Source: Flavilitoribacter nigricans DSM 23189 = NBRC 102662 (GTDB lineage Bacteria; Bacteroidota; Bacteroidia; Chitinophagales; Saprospiraceae). From it: a stretch of DNA of 64,000 nucleotides. This document shows, in pieces, positions 34,822 to 43,670 of this stretch; the stretch's first letter is position 1, and the number at the start of each line of letters is the position of its first letter. The position numbers and the translations under genes are program-made. The stretch spans positions 281,051 to 345,050 of the forward strand of contig NZ_PDUD01000021.1 in NCBI RefSeq assembly GCF_002646595.1, read 5' to 3'. The notes under the pieces are model-generated. The model saw only the letters and a program-made list of their open reading frames with translations. It was not told the origin of the DNA and did not search any database.

Positions 34822-36240
34822 TCAATCCAATTTAATACTCTCTCCCAGCTGAGGGATTTGCACGTCACCGAAGCCGTTCTCATTCAGCATATCCCGGAAT
34901 TTCTCCTGCCGTTCGATAGTACCGTGCACCAGGAAAAGCGTCTTGAGTTTGCCTTTCTGGTGTTCGACAAAATCGAGCAGCTCGTTGCGGTCCGCGTGGG
35001 CCGAGAAAGAATCCATGATCTCAATGCGGGCCCGGACGGGTTTCATTTCCCCAAAGAGGCGGATTTCTTCGGCGCCGGAACGCAATTTGCCACCCGGAGT
35101 TTCCGGAGAGCAATAGCCCACGATGAGTAGGGTGTTCTTATCTTGATCGATGCTGTTGAAGAGGTGATGCTTGACCCGACCGGCATTCATCATACCCGAA
35201 GAACTGATAATGATACAGGGTTCGGTGCGGTTGTTGAGTGATTTGGAAACCTCCACTTTTCGCACGTAGGTAAGGCTGTTAAAGCCAAAAGGGTTATCAT
35301 CGATCAGCAGATATTCGTGCAGCTGCTTGTCGTAGCATTCCGGATGGGTACCGAAGATCATAGTGGCGTTGACGGCCAGCGGGCTATCTACGTAGACCGG
35401 GATCTTGGGTAATTTACCGGCCGTTTCGAGCTGGTCCAGCATGTACACGATCTCCTGCGTACGCCCCACACTAAAGGCGGGAATGATCAGTTTACCCTTG
35501 CGTTCGACACAGGTCTCCTTGATGATGCGCAGGAAGTGATCCATTTCGGCCGGTGGCGCTTCGTGGTCCTTACCGCCGTAGGTCGATTCACATATGAGGT
35601 AGTCTACTTCCGGCATGCGTTGCGGATCGCGCAGGATGGGTCGGTTGGGCCGGCCGACATCGCCGGTAAACCCAAACATTTTAGTCTCCCCGTTCTCCCG
35701 GATCCGCAGGGTGACACTGGCACTGCCCAGAATGTGTCCGGCATCCTTAAACAGCACTTCAACGTCTTCATTGATCCGGAACCACTGATTGTAGGGATAG
35801 CCCACAAAACGATCCATGGTGACTTCTACATCATCTTTGGTATACAATGGCTCCCGGTACGAGACATCCTTACCTTTCTTGCGCTTTTTGGGCAGGATCC
35901 GGGTATTGTAGAATTCCGCATCCTTTTCCTGAATGTGGGCGCTGTCCAGCAGCATGATCGCACAGAGACTGCGGGTAGCGTGGGTGGAGATGATATTGCC
36001 TTTGAAACCGTCCTTGACTATTTTGGGCAGGCGACCGCTGTGGTCGATGTGCGCGTGGGAAAGGACGAGGCAGTCGATCTCAGCGGGATCGAACAGCCAA
36101 TTCTCATTAAAGGATTTATAATCCGAACTGTGGCCCTGGTAAAGACCGCAATCCAGTAGTATTTTATAACCGTTGTCTAGGGTGAGTAAGTGCGCGCTTC
36201 CGGTAACTTCTCTCGCTGCTCCACAAAATTTTATCTTCAT
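34822..36240 (-). CDS. Metallo-beta-lactamase / beta-CASP RNase-like protein
   Basis: 472 aa. MBL core with the zinc signature SHAHIDHSG (His62, His64, Asp66, His67), further ligands in KDAGHILGSA and the FTGDVGR segment, the beta-CASP domain (about 215-335, IPAFSVGRTQEIVYML and the SSSGMMNAGRVKHHL motif) and the RMMBL C-terminal segment (about 395-450, DSFSAHADRNELLDFV). Archaeal and bacterial relatives are CPSF73-like endonuclease/exonucleases acting on RNA. No KH domains precede the MBL core, unlike archaeal aCPSF1. Likely an RNA processing enzyme. Monocistronic, divergent from the sigma gene at 36438. Confidence 0.88.
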   Translation of the reverse strand: MKIKFCGAAREVTGSAHLLTLDNGYKILLDCGLYQGHSSDYKSFNENWLFDPAEIDCLVLSHAHIDHSGRLPKIVKDGFKGNIISTHATRSLCAIMLLDSAHIQEKDAEFYNTRILPKKRKKGKDVSYREPLYTKDDVEVTMDRFVGYPYNQWFRINEDVEVLFKDAGHILGSASVTLRIRENGETKMFGFTGDVGRPNRPILRDPQRMPEVDYLICESTYGGKDHEAPPAEMDHFLRIIKETCVERKGKLIIPAFSVGRTQEIVYMLDQLETAGKLPKIPVYVDSPLAVNATMIFGTHPECYDKQLHEYLLIDDNPFGFNSLTYVRKVEVSKSLNNRTEPCIIISSSGMMNAGRVKHHLFNSIDQDKNTLLIVGYCSPETPGGKLRSGAEEIRLFGEMKPVRARIEIMDSFSAHADRNELLDFVEHQKGKLKTLFLVHGTIERQEKFRDMLNENGFGDVQIPQLGESIKLD

Positions 36241-36437
36241 GTCGTTTTTTTGGCATTTTTACATCAAGGCGGGGAAAAGATAATAACTTAGCGGTATAAA
36301 CCAGCGTTTTCTCGGGATTTGTTTGATTTGGTAGCCGGCATTCCGCAGCCCGTTACCCGACCGCCGCAGCGATGGGAACCACACCCCGTCGATCGATGGC
36401 CTTGACGCATGTAACGTTTTATTTTAACCAGGGATTA

Positions 36438-37022
36438 ATGAGCAAACGATACCAGGAAGATGAGCAGTTACTGCTCCGGATCCGGGAGGGGGACAGATCT
36501 TTTTTGAATAGCCTTTTCCAGGAGTACTGGCCCTCTTTTCTAGCTTTTCTGACCAAGTCGTTCGGCATGTCCGAAGACGAGGTGAGGGAGATCTATGTCC
36601 GAACGTTCACCACTTTCTTTTACAACATTAAGGACGGCAAATTGTGCCCGCCCTTACAAAGTCGCCTGAAAACCTATTTGTTCGGTATTGGGAAGAACTA
36701 CGCACTGAAGCAATACGGAAGCGTATACCGGGAACGGATGACCCATACGGACGAAATGGAAACGGTGATCCAGGTCTTTCAGCAGCCGGACGTAGTTGAT
36801 TACTACGAATACAGCTGGCAACGTCAGCTGGTCCAAAAGTTGCTGGATCGCATCGGTGAACCCTGCCGGGAATTGCTGCTTTTGAGTTTCGTGCGGGAAT
36901 TTGCCGACGATGCGATCATGTCCGAACTGGATATTCCGAGTACGGTGGCCGTGCGGCAGCGCCGGTTCCGATGCCTGGAAAAGCTAAGAGAAATGGTGAA
37001 AAGTGACCCTGATAATCGTTAA
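36438..37022 (+). CDS. ECF-like sigma factor (second cassette)
   Basis: 194 aa from the ATG at 36438; an upstream in-frame start at 36372 would add 22 residues. Region 2 is DEQLLLRIREGDRSFLNSLFQEY through VREIYVRTFTTFFYNI (about 6-65); region 4 is CRELLLLSFVREFADDAIMSELDIPSTVAVRQRRFRCLEKL (read in parts, about 142-185), more divergent than that of the first sigma gene but keeping the HTH order. It lies 33 bp before a membrane protein with anti-sigma features, so the two form a regulatory pair. Target genes probably include the envelope genes downstream, by inference only. Confidence 0.8.
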   Translation: MSKRYQEDEQLLLRIREGDRSFLNSLFQEYWPSFLAFLTKSFGMSEDEVREIYVRTFTTFFYNIKDGKLCPPLQSRLKTYLFGIGKNYALKQYGSVYRERMTHTDEMETVIQVFQQPDVVDYYEYSWQRQLVQKLLDRIGEPCRELLLLSFVREFADDAIMSELDIPSTVAVRQRRFRCLEKLREMVKSDPDNR

Positions 37023-37055
37023 TAGCAACTATTTACCGAAAATGAAAACGAAGCC

Positions 37056-38078
37056 ATGCAACAGGCAGAATTAATCATCGCATATTTAAAAGGGGAGCTG
37101 CAGGGGGAGCAGCGACAGGAGTTCGAGCAGCGTCTCAGCGCGGAGCCCGATCTCAGATCCGCCGTCCGGGATTACCGGATCATCCTGGAGGGATTCAAAG
37201 GCCTGCGCCACGAATCTACCCTGCAGGAAATTAGCGGCTGGCCGCTGGAAGCGACCCCGGATGACCAGGAACTGTTGCTGATGGCCTACGTGGAAGGAAC
37301 CTTGGATACGGATGCCCGCGAAGCTTTCGAGCGCACAATGGACCGGGATCCCGATCTGCGCCAACGTGTGGAAACCCAAATGGCGATCAGCCAGGGATTC
37401 AAGGGGCTGCAACACGAAGCATTCGCCCGGGAAGTAAAAGGCTGGGCCGAAGCTCTGCCCGGAGCCGAGACCCCAAAAGAAACGAAGGTGGTCCCTCTGA
37501 AGCGAAAAAGCAACACCTGGCGGTACGCCGCTGCCGCCGCCGTGCTGCTGCTGATAGTTGCGGCTTTCTGGCTGATCAATGTACCGGGAGGAGAAGACTT
37601 TTCCTACTCGGCCTTCCGTCAGGAAAACTATATTCCACCCGTCGATCTGACGGATCGCGGTAATGGCGAAGAAGTGCTGGCTGCGGCCGCCCGGGATTTT
37701 AATCAGGGGAATTACGCCGCATCCGTGGAAAAACTCCGCACCATCACATCCGAAGATTCCCTGTACGTGACCGCCAGATACTGGATGGGGCACGGCTTTT
37801 ACCAATTGGGACAATACGATCAGGCCGTAGCGGCTTTCGGGCAAAGTCTGGAACCAACCGCCGGTATCACCTATGATCTCCGCAATTTCAGCCGGGATAA
37901 TGCAGCCTGGACGCGTATCCTCGCCCAGATCGCCCGGGTAGACGGGGAGGAGGATCCGGGATTGCGCCGGGAACTGGAAAATTTTCTGACGGACTTTTTG
38001 GAAAATGCCGATCGCTCGGACACCTACTACAATAAAGCACTGGAACTGCAGCGCAATCTCGCGAATGATGATCAATGA
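37056..38078 (+). CDS. Membrane-anchored anti-sigma-like protein with duplicated N-domain and TPR-like periplasmic part
   Basis: 340 aa. Two similar cytoplasmic segments: about 1-60 (IIAYLKGELQGEQRQEFEQR ... DYRIILEGFKGLRHES) and about 73-130 (LLMAYVEGTLDTDAREAFER ... QMAISQGFKGLQHEA). Each is like the zinc-free HC2 anti-sigma helix bundle, so the domain is duplicated. One transmembrane helix at about 152-170. The outside part (about 195-335) is helical, with TPR-like features (YWMGHGFYQLGQYDQAVAAFGQSLEP). Cotranscribed with the sigma gene. The arrangement suggests it binds sigma with two domains and senses protein through TPRs; this is inference. Confidence 0.72.
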   Translation: MQQAELIIAYLKGELQGEQRQEFEQRLSAEPDLRSAVRDYRIILEGFKGLRHESTLQEISGWPLEATPDDQELLLMAYVEGTLDTDAREAFERTMDRDPDLRQRVETQMAISQGFKGLQHEAFAREVKGWAEALPGAETPKETKVVPLKRKSNTWRYAAAAAVLLLIVAAFWLINVPGGEDFSYSAFRQENYIPPVDLTDRGNGEEVLAAAARDFNQGNYAASVEKLRTITSEDSLYVTARYWMGHGFYQLGQYDQAVAAFGQSLEPTAGITYDLRNFSRDNAAWTRILAQIARVDGEEDPGLRRELENFLTDFLENADRSDTYYNKALELQRNLANDDQ

Positions 38079-38323
38079 AATGGGTCGTTTCCGGACCTCC
38101 AAACAGTCTTAATTTGCTTAATCCGCCCTACCTTTAGTTGCGGTGAGCCGAAATCAAAATACCCGCCTGCCGCCATCCCGGCTTTGGGAGGGGTAGACTA
38201 TTTCTTCGTACGCCGGGCTGCTATTGCCTGGCCTCTCCCCATTTATCTTCCTTTCGGAATTTGCTGTCCCGCACTGGTTTCCCGGCATTGAAAAAAATTA
38301 GCATGGCCGGGAAAAAAATCCGC

Positions 38324-38390
38324 TTACAGATTGTCTAAGGAAAGAATCGACAGAAACTATTTATCTATAGTCTCAAAAAACAATCTGTAA
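38324..38390 (+). promoter_or_regulatory. Leader inverted repeat ending at the start codon
   Basis: TTACAGATTGT (38324-38334) and ACAATCTGTAA (38380-38390) are perfect 11-bp complements enclosing 45 nt; the right arm ends one base before the ATG at 38392. If the left arm is transcribed, the stem would cover the ribosome entry region; if not, it may be a protein-binding site. The preceding 38079-38323 has no gene; it holds a weak CCCGGC/GCCGGG hairpin (38281-38311). Confidence 0.55.
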
Positions 38391-38391
38391 A

Positions 38392-38850
38392 ATGAAAAAG
38401 ACACTGCAATTATTCTTTTCTCTGGCCATCCTGAGCTTAGCTTCACTTACTACATACGCACAGGGAGGTCCCGGCGGAGGTCGCATGGGCGGCCGCGGCA
38501 TGATGGATCCCGAGCAGCGCGTGGAGCGTCAGGCAACCATGATGCAGGACAGCCTGGAACTGACGGATGAACTGACCGCCGAGGTGAAAGAAGTACTTTC
38601 TGTTTACGCCAAAAAGATGCAGGAAGCACGCGCCGAAGCCAATGGCGACTGGGGCAGCATGCGTACCACCATGCAAACCCTTCGGGAAGAGCAGAACCAG
38701 GAACTGGAAGCTGTACTCGGAGAAGAAAAATGGACGCAATGGGAAGCCATTAGTGCCGAAATGATGCAACGTCGTCAGGAAATGCGCGGGGAACGCCGCG
38801 GCGAACAGGGTAAGAAAAAGGGAAAGAAAAAAGATACCCGTACGGAATAA
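38392..38850 (+). CDS. Small secreted Spy/CpxP-like helical protein with Gly/Arg/Met-rich N-terminus
   Basis: 152 aa. Signal peptide MKKTLQLFFSLAILSLASLTTYA-Q. The mature N-terminus is low-complexity (GGPGGGRMGGRGMMD). Residues about 40-130 form long amphipathic helices with L-T-D-E-L-T and repeated R-R-x-x-M, Q-x-x-M-R patterns, similar to periplasmic Spy/CpxP-type chaperones and DUF4890-like proteins. The C-terminus is strongly basic (GKKKGKKKDTRTE). It may bind misfolded periplasmic or outer-membrane protein, or metal through Met/His. It precedes the TonB-family barrel gene by 84 bp, probably in one operon. Confidence 0.7.
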   Translation: MKKTLQLFFSLAILSLASLTTYAQGGPGGGRMGGRGMMDPEQRVERQATMMQDSLELTDELTAEVKEVLSVYAKKMQEARAEANGDWGSMRTTMQTLREEQNQELEAVLGEEKWTQWEAISAEMMQRRQEMRGERRGEQGKKKGKKKDTRTE

Positions 38851-38934
38851 AACGATCCCATCCATATTGCCCGTTACCGACACACTTACCGGTAGCGGGC
38901 AATTGTCACTCACTACATCGATTAACCAACGCTT

Positions 38935-41796
38935 ATGAAAAACCTTTTCCTGTTACTAGCCTTACTCCTCTCTGTTCCGCTGGCCGCGCAACAATCCGTG
39001 ATCTTTGGTAAGATCTTCGACGATACGGAAAGTCCCTTGCCCGGGGCCTACGTGAGCATCAGTCAGAACGACACGGAGATCAAAGCGGAAGTCTCCGATG
39101 CGGACGGCCGCTTCCGGATCGAGGAAGTGCCCGTCGGTACCTATCTGCTGCGGGTAAAATATCTGGGTTTTAAAGACCTGGAGCAAGAGGTTCAACTGAC
39201 CGAAAAACCCCTTTACCTGCGTTCGCTGCAGCTGGAAACTAATGCACTGGCCCTGGACGAGGTAGAAGTGGTGGGCGACGTCGTGCGGGCCGTACAAAAG
39301 GGCGACACCACGGAGATCAATGCGGATGCCTACAAAGTAATGTCGGACGCCAATGCCGAGGATCTGATCAAGAAGATGCCGACGGTGGTTATCAACAACG
39401 GAAAGGTACAGGCACAGGGAGAAGATGTTAAGGAGATCCTGGTAGACGGTAAACCCTTCTTCGGGAATGACCCTACGGCAGCTCTGAAGAACCTGCCGGC
39501 GGAAGTGATCCAAAAGATCCAGGTGTACGATCAGCAGAGTGACCAGTCTCAATTTACGGGCTTTGACGACGGCAATACCAGCAAGACGATCAACATCATT
39601 ACCCGGCCGGGGATGAATGCCGGCCAGTTTGGTAAGATCTACGCTGGCTACGGACCGGATAACTACTACAAGTCCGGCCTGAGCGGAAATATTTTCGACG
39701 GCGATCGCCGCATCTCCATCATCGGATTAAGCAACAACATCAATGAGCAAAACTTCTCCGCTGAAGACCTGGTCGGCGTACTGGGCGGCGGCGGTGGTCG
39801 CGGTGGTTTCCGTGGCGGTGGCGGCCGGGGTGGTCGCGGCGGCGGTAGCCGTGGCGGCGGCGGATCTGCCGGAGATTTCCTGGTAGACCAGCAGGGAGGG
39901 ATTGCAAAGACCCATTCCCTGGGCATCAACTATTCGGACGAGTGGGGTAAGAAATTCGATATTTCCGGTAGCTATTTCATCAATCACAGCAATAACGATT
40001 CGGATGAATTCCTGAACCGGGAATACTTTGAGAACCGGGGGATCAATCAATTCTACAGCGAGGAAAACTACAGCAACACCAAAAATACCAACCACCGGAT
40101 GAATTTCCGGATTGAGTACGAGATCGATTCTGTCAACTCCATTATCATGCGGCCCCGCCTGAGTATCCAGCAAAACGTGGGTACTTCGGAAACCTTCGGA
40201 CAGACCCTGATGGGCAATGATCTGCTGAACCAGACGGACAATTTCTTCCGCTCGGACCTGACGGGACTCAGTTTCAACAATAACCTGCTGTTTCGCCACC
40301 GTTTTGCCAAGCCTCGCCGGACCTTCTCCGTGAATGTCTCCGGGGGCTATGCTCCCAAGGAAGGGGAGAGCCTGTTGCAATCGGAAAACCTGTATTTCGG
40401 CGATCAGCCGACCACCGAGATGCTGGACCAGAAATCACTTCTGGAAAATAACAACTGGAACCTCTCCACGAGCCTGAATTATACCGAGCCCATCGGAAAA
40501 GCCGCCATGTTGATGATGGACTACCAATACAGCTTCCGGCAGGACGAGTCGGACAAGCAGGTACTGGATTTCACCGAAGCTACGGGGGATTACGACCAAC
40601 TAAATGAACCCCTGACGAATATTTTCTCCAATGACTATGTCACCCATCAGGTCGGTGGAGCGTACAATTACCGGAAAGGAAGGGATTTCATGGTCATGGC
40701 CCGGGCTACCCTGCAATTTGCCAGCCTGATCAACGAGGAGACTTTCCCGGATATGGCGACTTACCGGCAGAATTTCACAAACATCCTGCCGTTTGCCATG
40801 ATCCGCTATGGTTTCTCCCGAAATTCCAATTTGCGACTGTTCTATCGTTCCAGCACGGATCTGCCGTCGATCGATCAATTGCAGGATGTGATCGACAATA
40901 CGAATCCATTGCAGCTGACGACCGGTAACCCGAATCTGACCCAGGCTTTCCAGCACAGTGTATCTCTGCGTTATTCCAATACCATACCGGAAACTTCCAA
41001 GGTGTTCTTTGCTTACATCAGCGCCGGCTTTACGGACAATTATATCGCCAGAAGCACTTACCTGGCCGATAGCGATCATCCGATCTTTGCCGACCTGAAC
41101 GTGCAGCCGGGAGCGCAGTTGACGATCCCGACCAACCTGGACGGTTACTGGAACGTGCGGTCTTTCCTGACTTACGGTATGCCGCTGCGCTTTATCAAAT
41201 CGAACCTGAACCTGAACGTATCCGGCTCTTATTCTCAGATACCGGGCCGGATCAACGACGAGGTCAATTATTCCAAGACCCGGTCGTTGGGCTTGGGAGC
41301 AGTATTGAGCAGCAACATCAGTGAAAAACTGGACTTTACACTGGCGGTGCGTCCGTCCATGAATCAAACTACCAACACCTTGCAGTCGGGCGTAGACAAT
41401 GAGTACTACAGCCAGAATTCCAGCTTCCAGCTGGGGTGGGTATTCGGAAAGGGTTTTGTAGTGAGAAGTAATATTGCCCACCAGTTCTACGACGGACTTT
41501 CCGAAGGTTTCGATCAGAACTACTGGCTCTGGAGCGGAAGCATCGGTAAAAAGATCCTGAAGAATGATCTAGGTGAGATCTCTATTTCGATGTTCGATAT
41601 TCTGGGACAAAATCAGAGTATCCAGCGGAATGTCACCGAGATCTATCTGGAAGACGTGCAAACGCAAACCTTGCAGCGATACATCATGCTGAATTTCATC
41701 TACCAGTTCCGCAACTTCGGTGCGGCCGGTCAACTAAGTGCACCGGACCAGCGCCGCGGACGCTGGGGAGACGGTCCGCCGCCGAACAGATTTTAA
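38935..41796 (+). CDS. TonB-family outer membrane receptor (CarboxypepD_reg / OMP_b-brl_3 type)
   Basis: 953 aa. Signal peptide (about 1-19), carboxypeptidase-regulatory Ig domain (about 22-105, DDTESPLPGAYVSISQND), plug-like part (about 110-225, NAEDLIKKMPTVVINNGKVQAQGEDVKEILVDG read in parts, KTINIITRPG), then a beta-barrel to the end. A Gly/Arg-rich low-complexity insert sits at about 284-312 (GGGGRGGFRGGGGRGG), in an extracellular loop or the plug-barrel linker. No STN domain and no SusD partner. It may be a receptor or part of a protein export or adhesion complex. The stop is followed by a 15-bp perfect stem. Confidence 0.85.
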   Translation: MKNLFLLLALLLSVPLAAQQSVIFGKIFDDTESPLPGAYVSISQNDTEIKAEVSDADGRFRIEEVPVGTYLLRVKYLGFKDLEQEVQLTEKPLYLRSLQLETNALALDEVEVVGDVVRAVQKGDTTEINADAYKVMSDANAEDLIKKMPTVVINNGKVQAQGEDVKEILVDGKPFFGNDPTAALKNLPAEVIQKIQVYDQQSDQSQFTGFDDGNTSKTINIITRPGMNAGQFGKIYAGYGPDNYYKSGLSGNIFDGDRRISIIGLSNNINEQNFSAEDLVGVLGGGGGRGGFRGGGGRGGRGGGSRGGGGSAGDFLVDQQGGIAKTHSLGINYSDEWGKKFDISGSYFINHSNNDSDEFLNREYFENRGINQFYSEENYSNTKNTNHRMNFRIEYEIDSVNSIIMRPRLSIQQNVGTSETFGQTLMGNDLLNQTDNFFRSDLTGLSFNNNLLFRHRFAKPRRTFSVNVSGGYAPKEGESLLQSENLYFGDQPTTEMLDQKSLLENNNWNLSTSLNYTEPIGKAAMLMMDYQYSFRQDESDKQVLDFTEATGDYDQLNEPLTNIFSNDYVTHQVGGAYNYRKGRDFMVMARATLQFASLINEETFPDMATYRQNFTNILPFAMIRYGFSRNSNLRLFYRSSTDLPSIDQLQDVIDNTNPLQLTTGNPNLTQAFQHSVSLRYSNTIPETSKVFFAYISAGFTDNYIARSTYLADSDHPIFADLNVQPGAQLTIPTNLDGYWNVRSFLTYGMPLRFIKSNLNLNVSGSYSQIPGRINDEVNYSKTRSLGLGAVLSSNISEKLDFTLAVRPSMNQTTNTLQSGVDNEYYSQNSSFQLGWVFGKGFVVRSNIAHQFYDGLSEGFDQNYWLWSGSIGKKILKNDLGEISISMFDILGQNQSIQRNVTEIYLEDVQTQTLQRYIMLNFIYQFRNFGAAGQLSAPDQRRGRWGDGPPPNRF

Positions 41797-41840
41797 AAAT
41801 TGAACTCAGTCAGGGGCTACCGTTAGGGTGTTCCTGCAAA

Positions 41841-41890
41841 ATAGCGGAAGGGAAGTTTGTCAAACATTTGGCGGGCTTCCCTTCCGCTAT
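41841..41890 (+). terminator. Perfect 15-bp stem after TonB-family gene
   Basis: ATAGCGGAAGGGAAG (41841-41855) pairs with CTTCCCTTCCGCTAT (41876-41890), 20-nt loop. No T run follows, so it may be a transcript-stabilising hairpin or weak terminator. Confidence 0.7.
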
Positions 41891-41895
41891 TTACG

Positions 41896-41903
41896 TATCT
41901 TTG
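41896..41903 (+). promoter_or_regulatory. -7 box for GNAT gene
   Basis: TATCTTTG, an exact TAnnTTTG match, 29 bp before the ATG at 41933 and directly after the hairpin. A TTTG at 41867-41870 is somewhat too far upstream (25 bp) to be a good -33 element. Confidence 0.6.
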
Positions 41904-41932
41904 GCGCTCGTATCGAAAGGATATTGAAAAAA

Positions 41933-42382
41933 ATGCCTGATCGCTCAGCGAAAAATATCACCATCGTCGAATCGGATATTGATACCTGCGTCCGTCTGTC
42001 GCAGTTGATCCCCGAATTTGTCGGTCCGCCCGCTGCCGGGGAATACCACCGCCGCATGGACGGCGTGCCGCATCTGTTGCTGGTCGCCTTTGATGATACC
42101 CGGCCGGTAGGCTTCAAAGCCGGCTATCAGCGCGATGGTTATTTTTACTCCTGGATGGGAGGTATTATACCCGAATATCGACAATTGGGCCTGGCGGCTG
42201 CCCTGGCGAAGCGGCAGGAAGAATGGGCGCGGGCAGCGGGTTATGACAGCATCACGTTTAAAACTCGGAATCAGCATAAAGCCATGCTTATCTTTGCCCT
42301 GAAAAACGGTTTTGATATCATTGGCTTTCGCGAAAAAGAAACAATTGCGACCAACCGTATTTTATTGCGGAAGGCTCTTTAA
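41933..42382 (+). CDS. GNAT-family N-acetyltransferase
   Basis: 149 aa from the ATG at 41933, placed properly after the -7 box; an upstream frame start at 41828 would overlap the promoter and hairpin. The acetyl-CoA-binding motif A is IIPEYRQLGLAAALAKRQEEW (in parts, about 76-95), followed by GYDSITFKTRN and the C-terminal LKNGFDIIGF. Substrate not determinable. It is followed by a CGGCAGC/GCTGCCG hairpin (42462-42481). Confidence 0.85.
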   Translation: MPDRSAKNITIVESDIDTCVRLSQLIPEFVGPPAAGEYHRRMDGVPHLLLVAFDDTRPVGFKAGYQRDGYFYSWMGGIIPEYRQLGLAAALAKRQEEWARAAGYDSITFKTRNQHKAMLIFALKNGFDIIGFREKETIATNRILLRKAL

Positions 42383-42461
42383 TAGAAAAGATCCCAAACA
42401 GGCTTTTTGCTGAGCGGGAGCTGACAGGGTAGTACGCCCGGTTTCCGAAAGGGGCGAAAAC

Positions 42462-42481
42462 CGGCAGCACAAAGGCTGCCG
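42462..42481 (+). terminator. Weak hairpin after GNAT gene
   Basis: CGGCAGC (42462-42468) pairs with GCTGCCG (42475-42481) over a 6-nt loop, followed by ATCTTATGTTTG. No long T run; the next -7 box begins 5 bp later. Confidence 0.45.
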
Positions 42482-42485
42482 ATCT

Positions 42486-42493
42486 TATGTTTG
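42486..42493 (+). promoter_or_regulatory. -7 box for PorT-like barrel gene
   Basis: TATGTTTG matches TAnnTTTG exactly and lies 46 bp before the ATG at 42540. No clear -33 element. Confidence 0.5.
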
Positions 42494-42539
42494 ATTCGTG
42501 TCAATAATGATCGGACTGTAAAAATTAAAACAACGAAAG

Positions 42540-43409
42540 ATGATCAGATTAAGCTGTTTGGCGGTACTCCTGAGCTGGAGTATGCTGTTGCCGGCACAAA
42601 CATTTTCCGGCGGATTTAAATCCGGCCTTAATTTCTCTACCTTCAACGGACCCTCTGAGATGGATGCTGACGGGAATGAACTGGAAGATTTTAAAACCAA
42701 TACCGGCTTCCATATCGGAGCCACTTTTCGGGTGGCGTTTACGGATTATTTTGGTGTCCGAGCGGAATTACTGTATTCCCAAAAAGGGGTGGATTACATC
42801 TACGAGGGCCCCTCTTACTGGACTTTTACCAATACCACGAATCCGGTGTACACCGTTGGCAACCGGGTTTCCACGATCAGTATCAACAATAGTTATATCG
42901 ATGTGCCTTTGATGGCTTATGTGCGTTTGGGGCGTATCGAGCTATCCGGAGGGGTTAATGCCAGTATCCTACTGGGCTCTTCCGGTACCGGCGATCTTAC
43001 CTACAGTGGTACTACCAATGGTGGAGCCAGTGTCGGACCTTTTACGCTGGCTCTGGATTACAATTATTTCGGAGACCGCTACCAGGGTTTCAATACTTTT
43101 GAAAACCACCAGTTTTCCGTGGGCAACACCACTTTGGAAGTGCCTAAGAACATTGGCGCTTACTACGCCGGGGCCGACAGTGAAGAGCACCTGTTCAGAC
43201 GTACCGATTTCGGGCTGAACGCGGGTATTTCCTTTTTCCTCAACAAAGGTTTGTATCTCGGATTTCGGGCCAATATGGGAATGACGGATGTGACCAAAAT
43301 GGCTCAGGACTATTCTCGTTTCAAACTCGATACGGACAACAGCCTTATCCTGAGAGATGACGATGACAAGAATCTTTCTTTCCAGGCATCGATCGGCTTT
43401 AGTCTGTAA
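42540..43409 (+). CDS. Outer membrane beta-barrel protein (PorT family-like)
   Basis: 289 aa. Signal peptide MIRLSCLAVLLSWSMLLPA-Q, then GGFKSGLNFSTFNGP and FHIGATFRVAFTDYFGVRAELLYSQKGVDY, the opening pattern of PorT-family/OMP_b-brl_2 barrels, with alternating strands and a final Phe-type strand (FQASIGFSL). A long insert (about 95-190) is Ser/Thr/Gly-rich. Such 8-10-strand barrels are frequent in Bacteroidota; PorT itself belongs to the type IX system, but the resemblance is fold-level. Single gene. Confidence 0.78.
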   Translation: MIRLSCLAVLLSWSMLLPAQTFSGGFKSGLNFSTFNGPSEMDADGNELEDFKTNTGFHIGATFRVAFTDYFGVRAELLYSQKGVDYIYEGPSYWTFTNTTNPVYTVGNRVSTISINNSYIDVPLMAYVRLGRIELSGGVNASILLGSSGTGDLTYSGTTNGGASVGPFTLALDYNYFGDRYQGFNTFENHQFSVGNTTLEVPKNIGAYYAGADSEEHLFRRTDFGLNAGISFFLNKGLYLGFRANMGMTDVTKMAQDYSRFKLDTDNSLILRDDDDKNLSFQASIGFSL

Positions 43410-43634
43410 ACCGGACTTTAAGCTATCGATTGTGTGCGAAAACCGTGCGCGCGCCCAGTTTTTCAGACAATTAGTCAGTTTTCAGTAAAAACTGGCCACA
43501 AATCCTGAAAAAAATTAGGTCACTTTATCAAAAAATTATTTATTTGCGTTCAATTCGCTTATAAACGATAGAAACGGTTTCGACCGACAAGATATTTAAC
43601 TTTAGTTTTCATTTGGTTTTTTGGGGTTATACAA

Positions 43635-43670
43635 GAGGCAATCATTTTAATGATTGCCTCCTTTTATTTT
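43635..43670 (+). terminator. Strong intrinsic terminator, plus-strand orientation
   Basis: GAGGCAATCA (43635-43644) pairs with TGATTGCCTC (43651-43660), 6-nt loop, then CTTTTATTTT. It faces the plus strand, 225 bp after the PorT-like gene, and overlaps the end of the convergent M20 gene by 2 bp. Confidence 0.85.
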
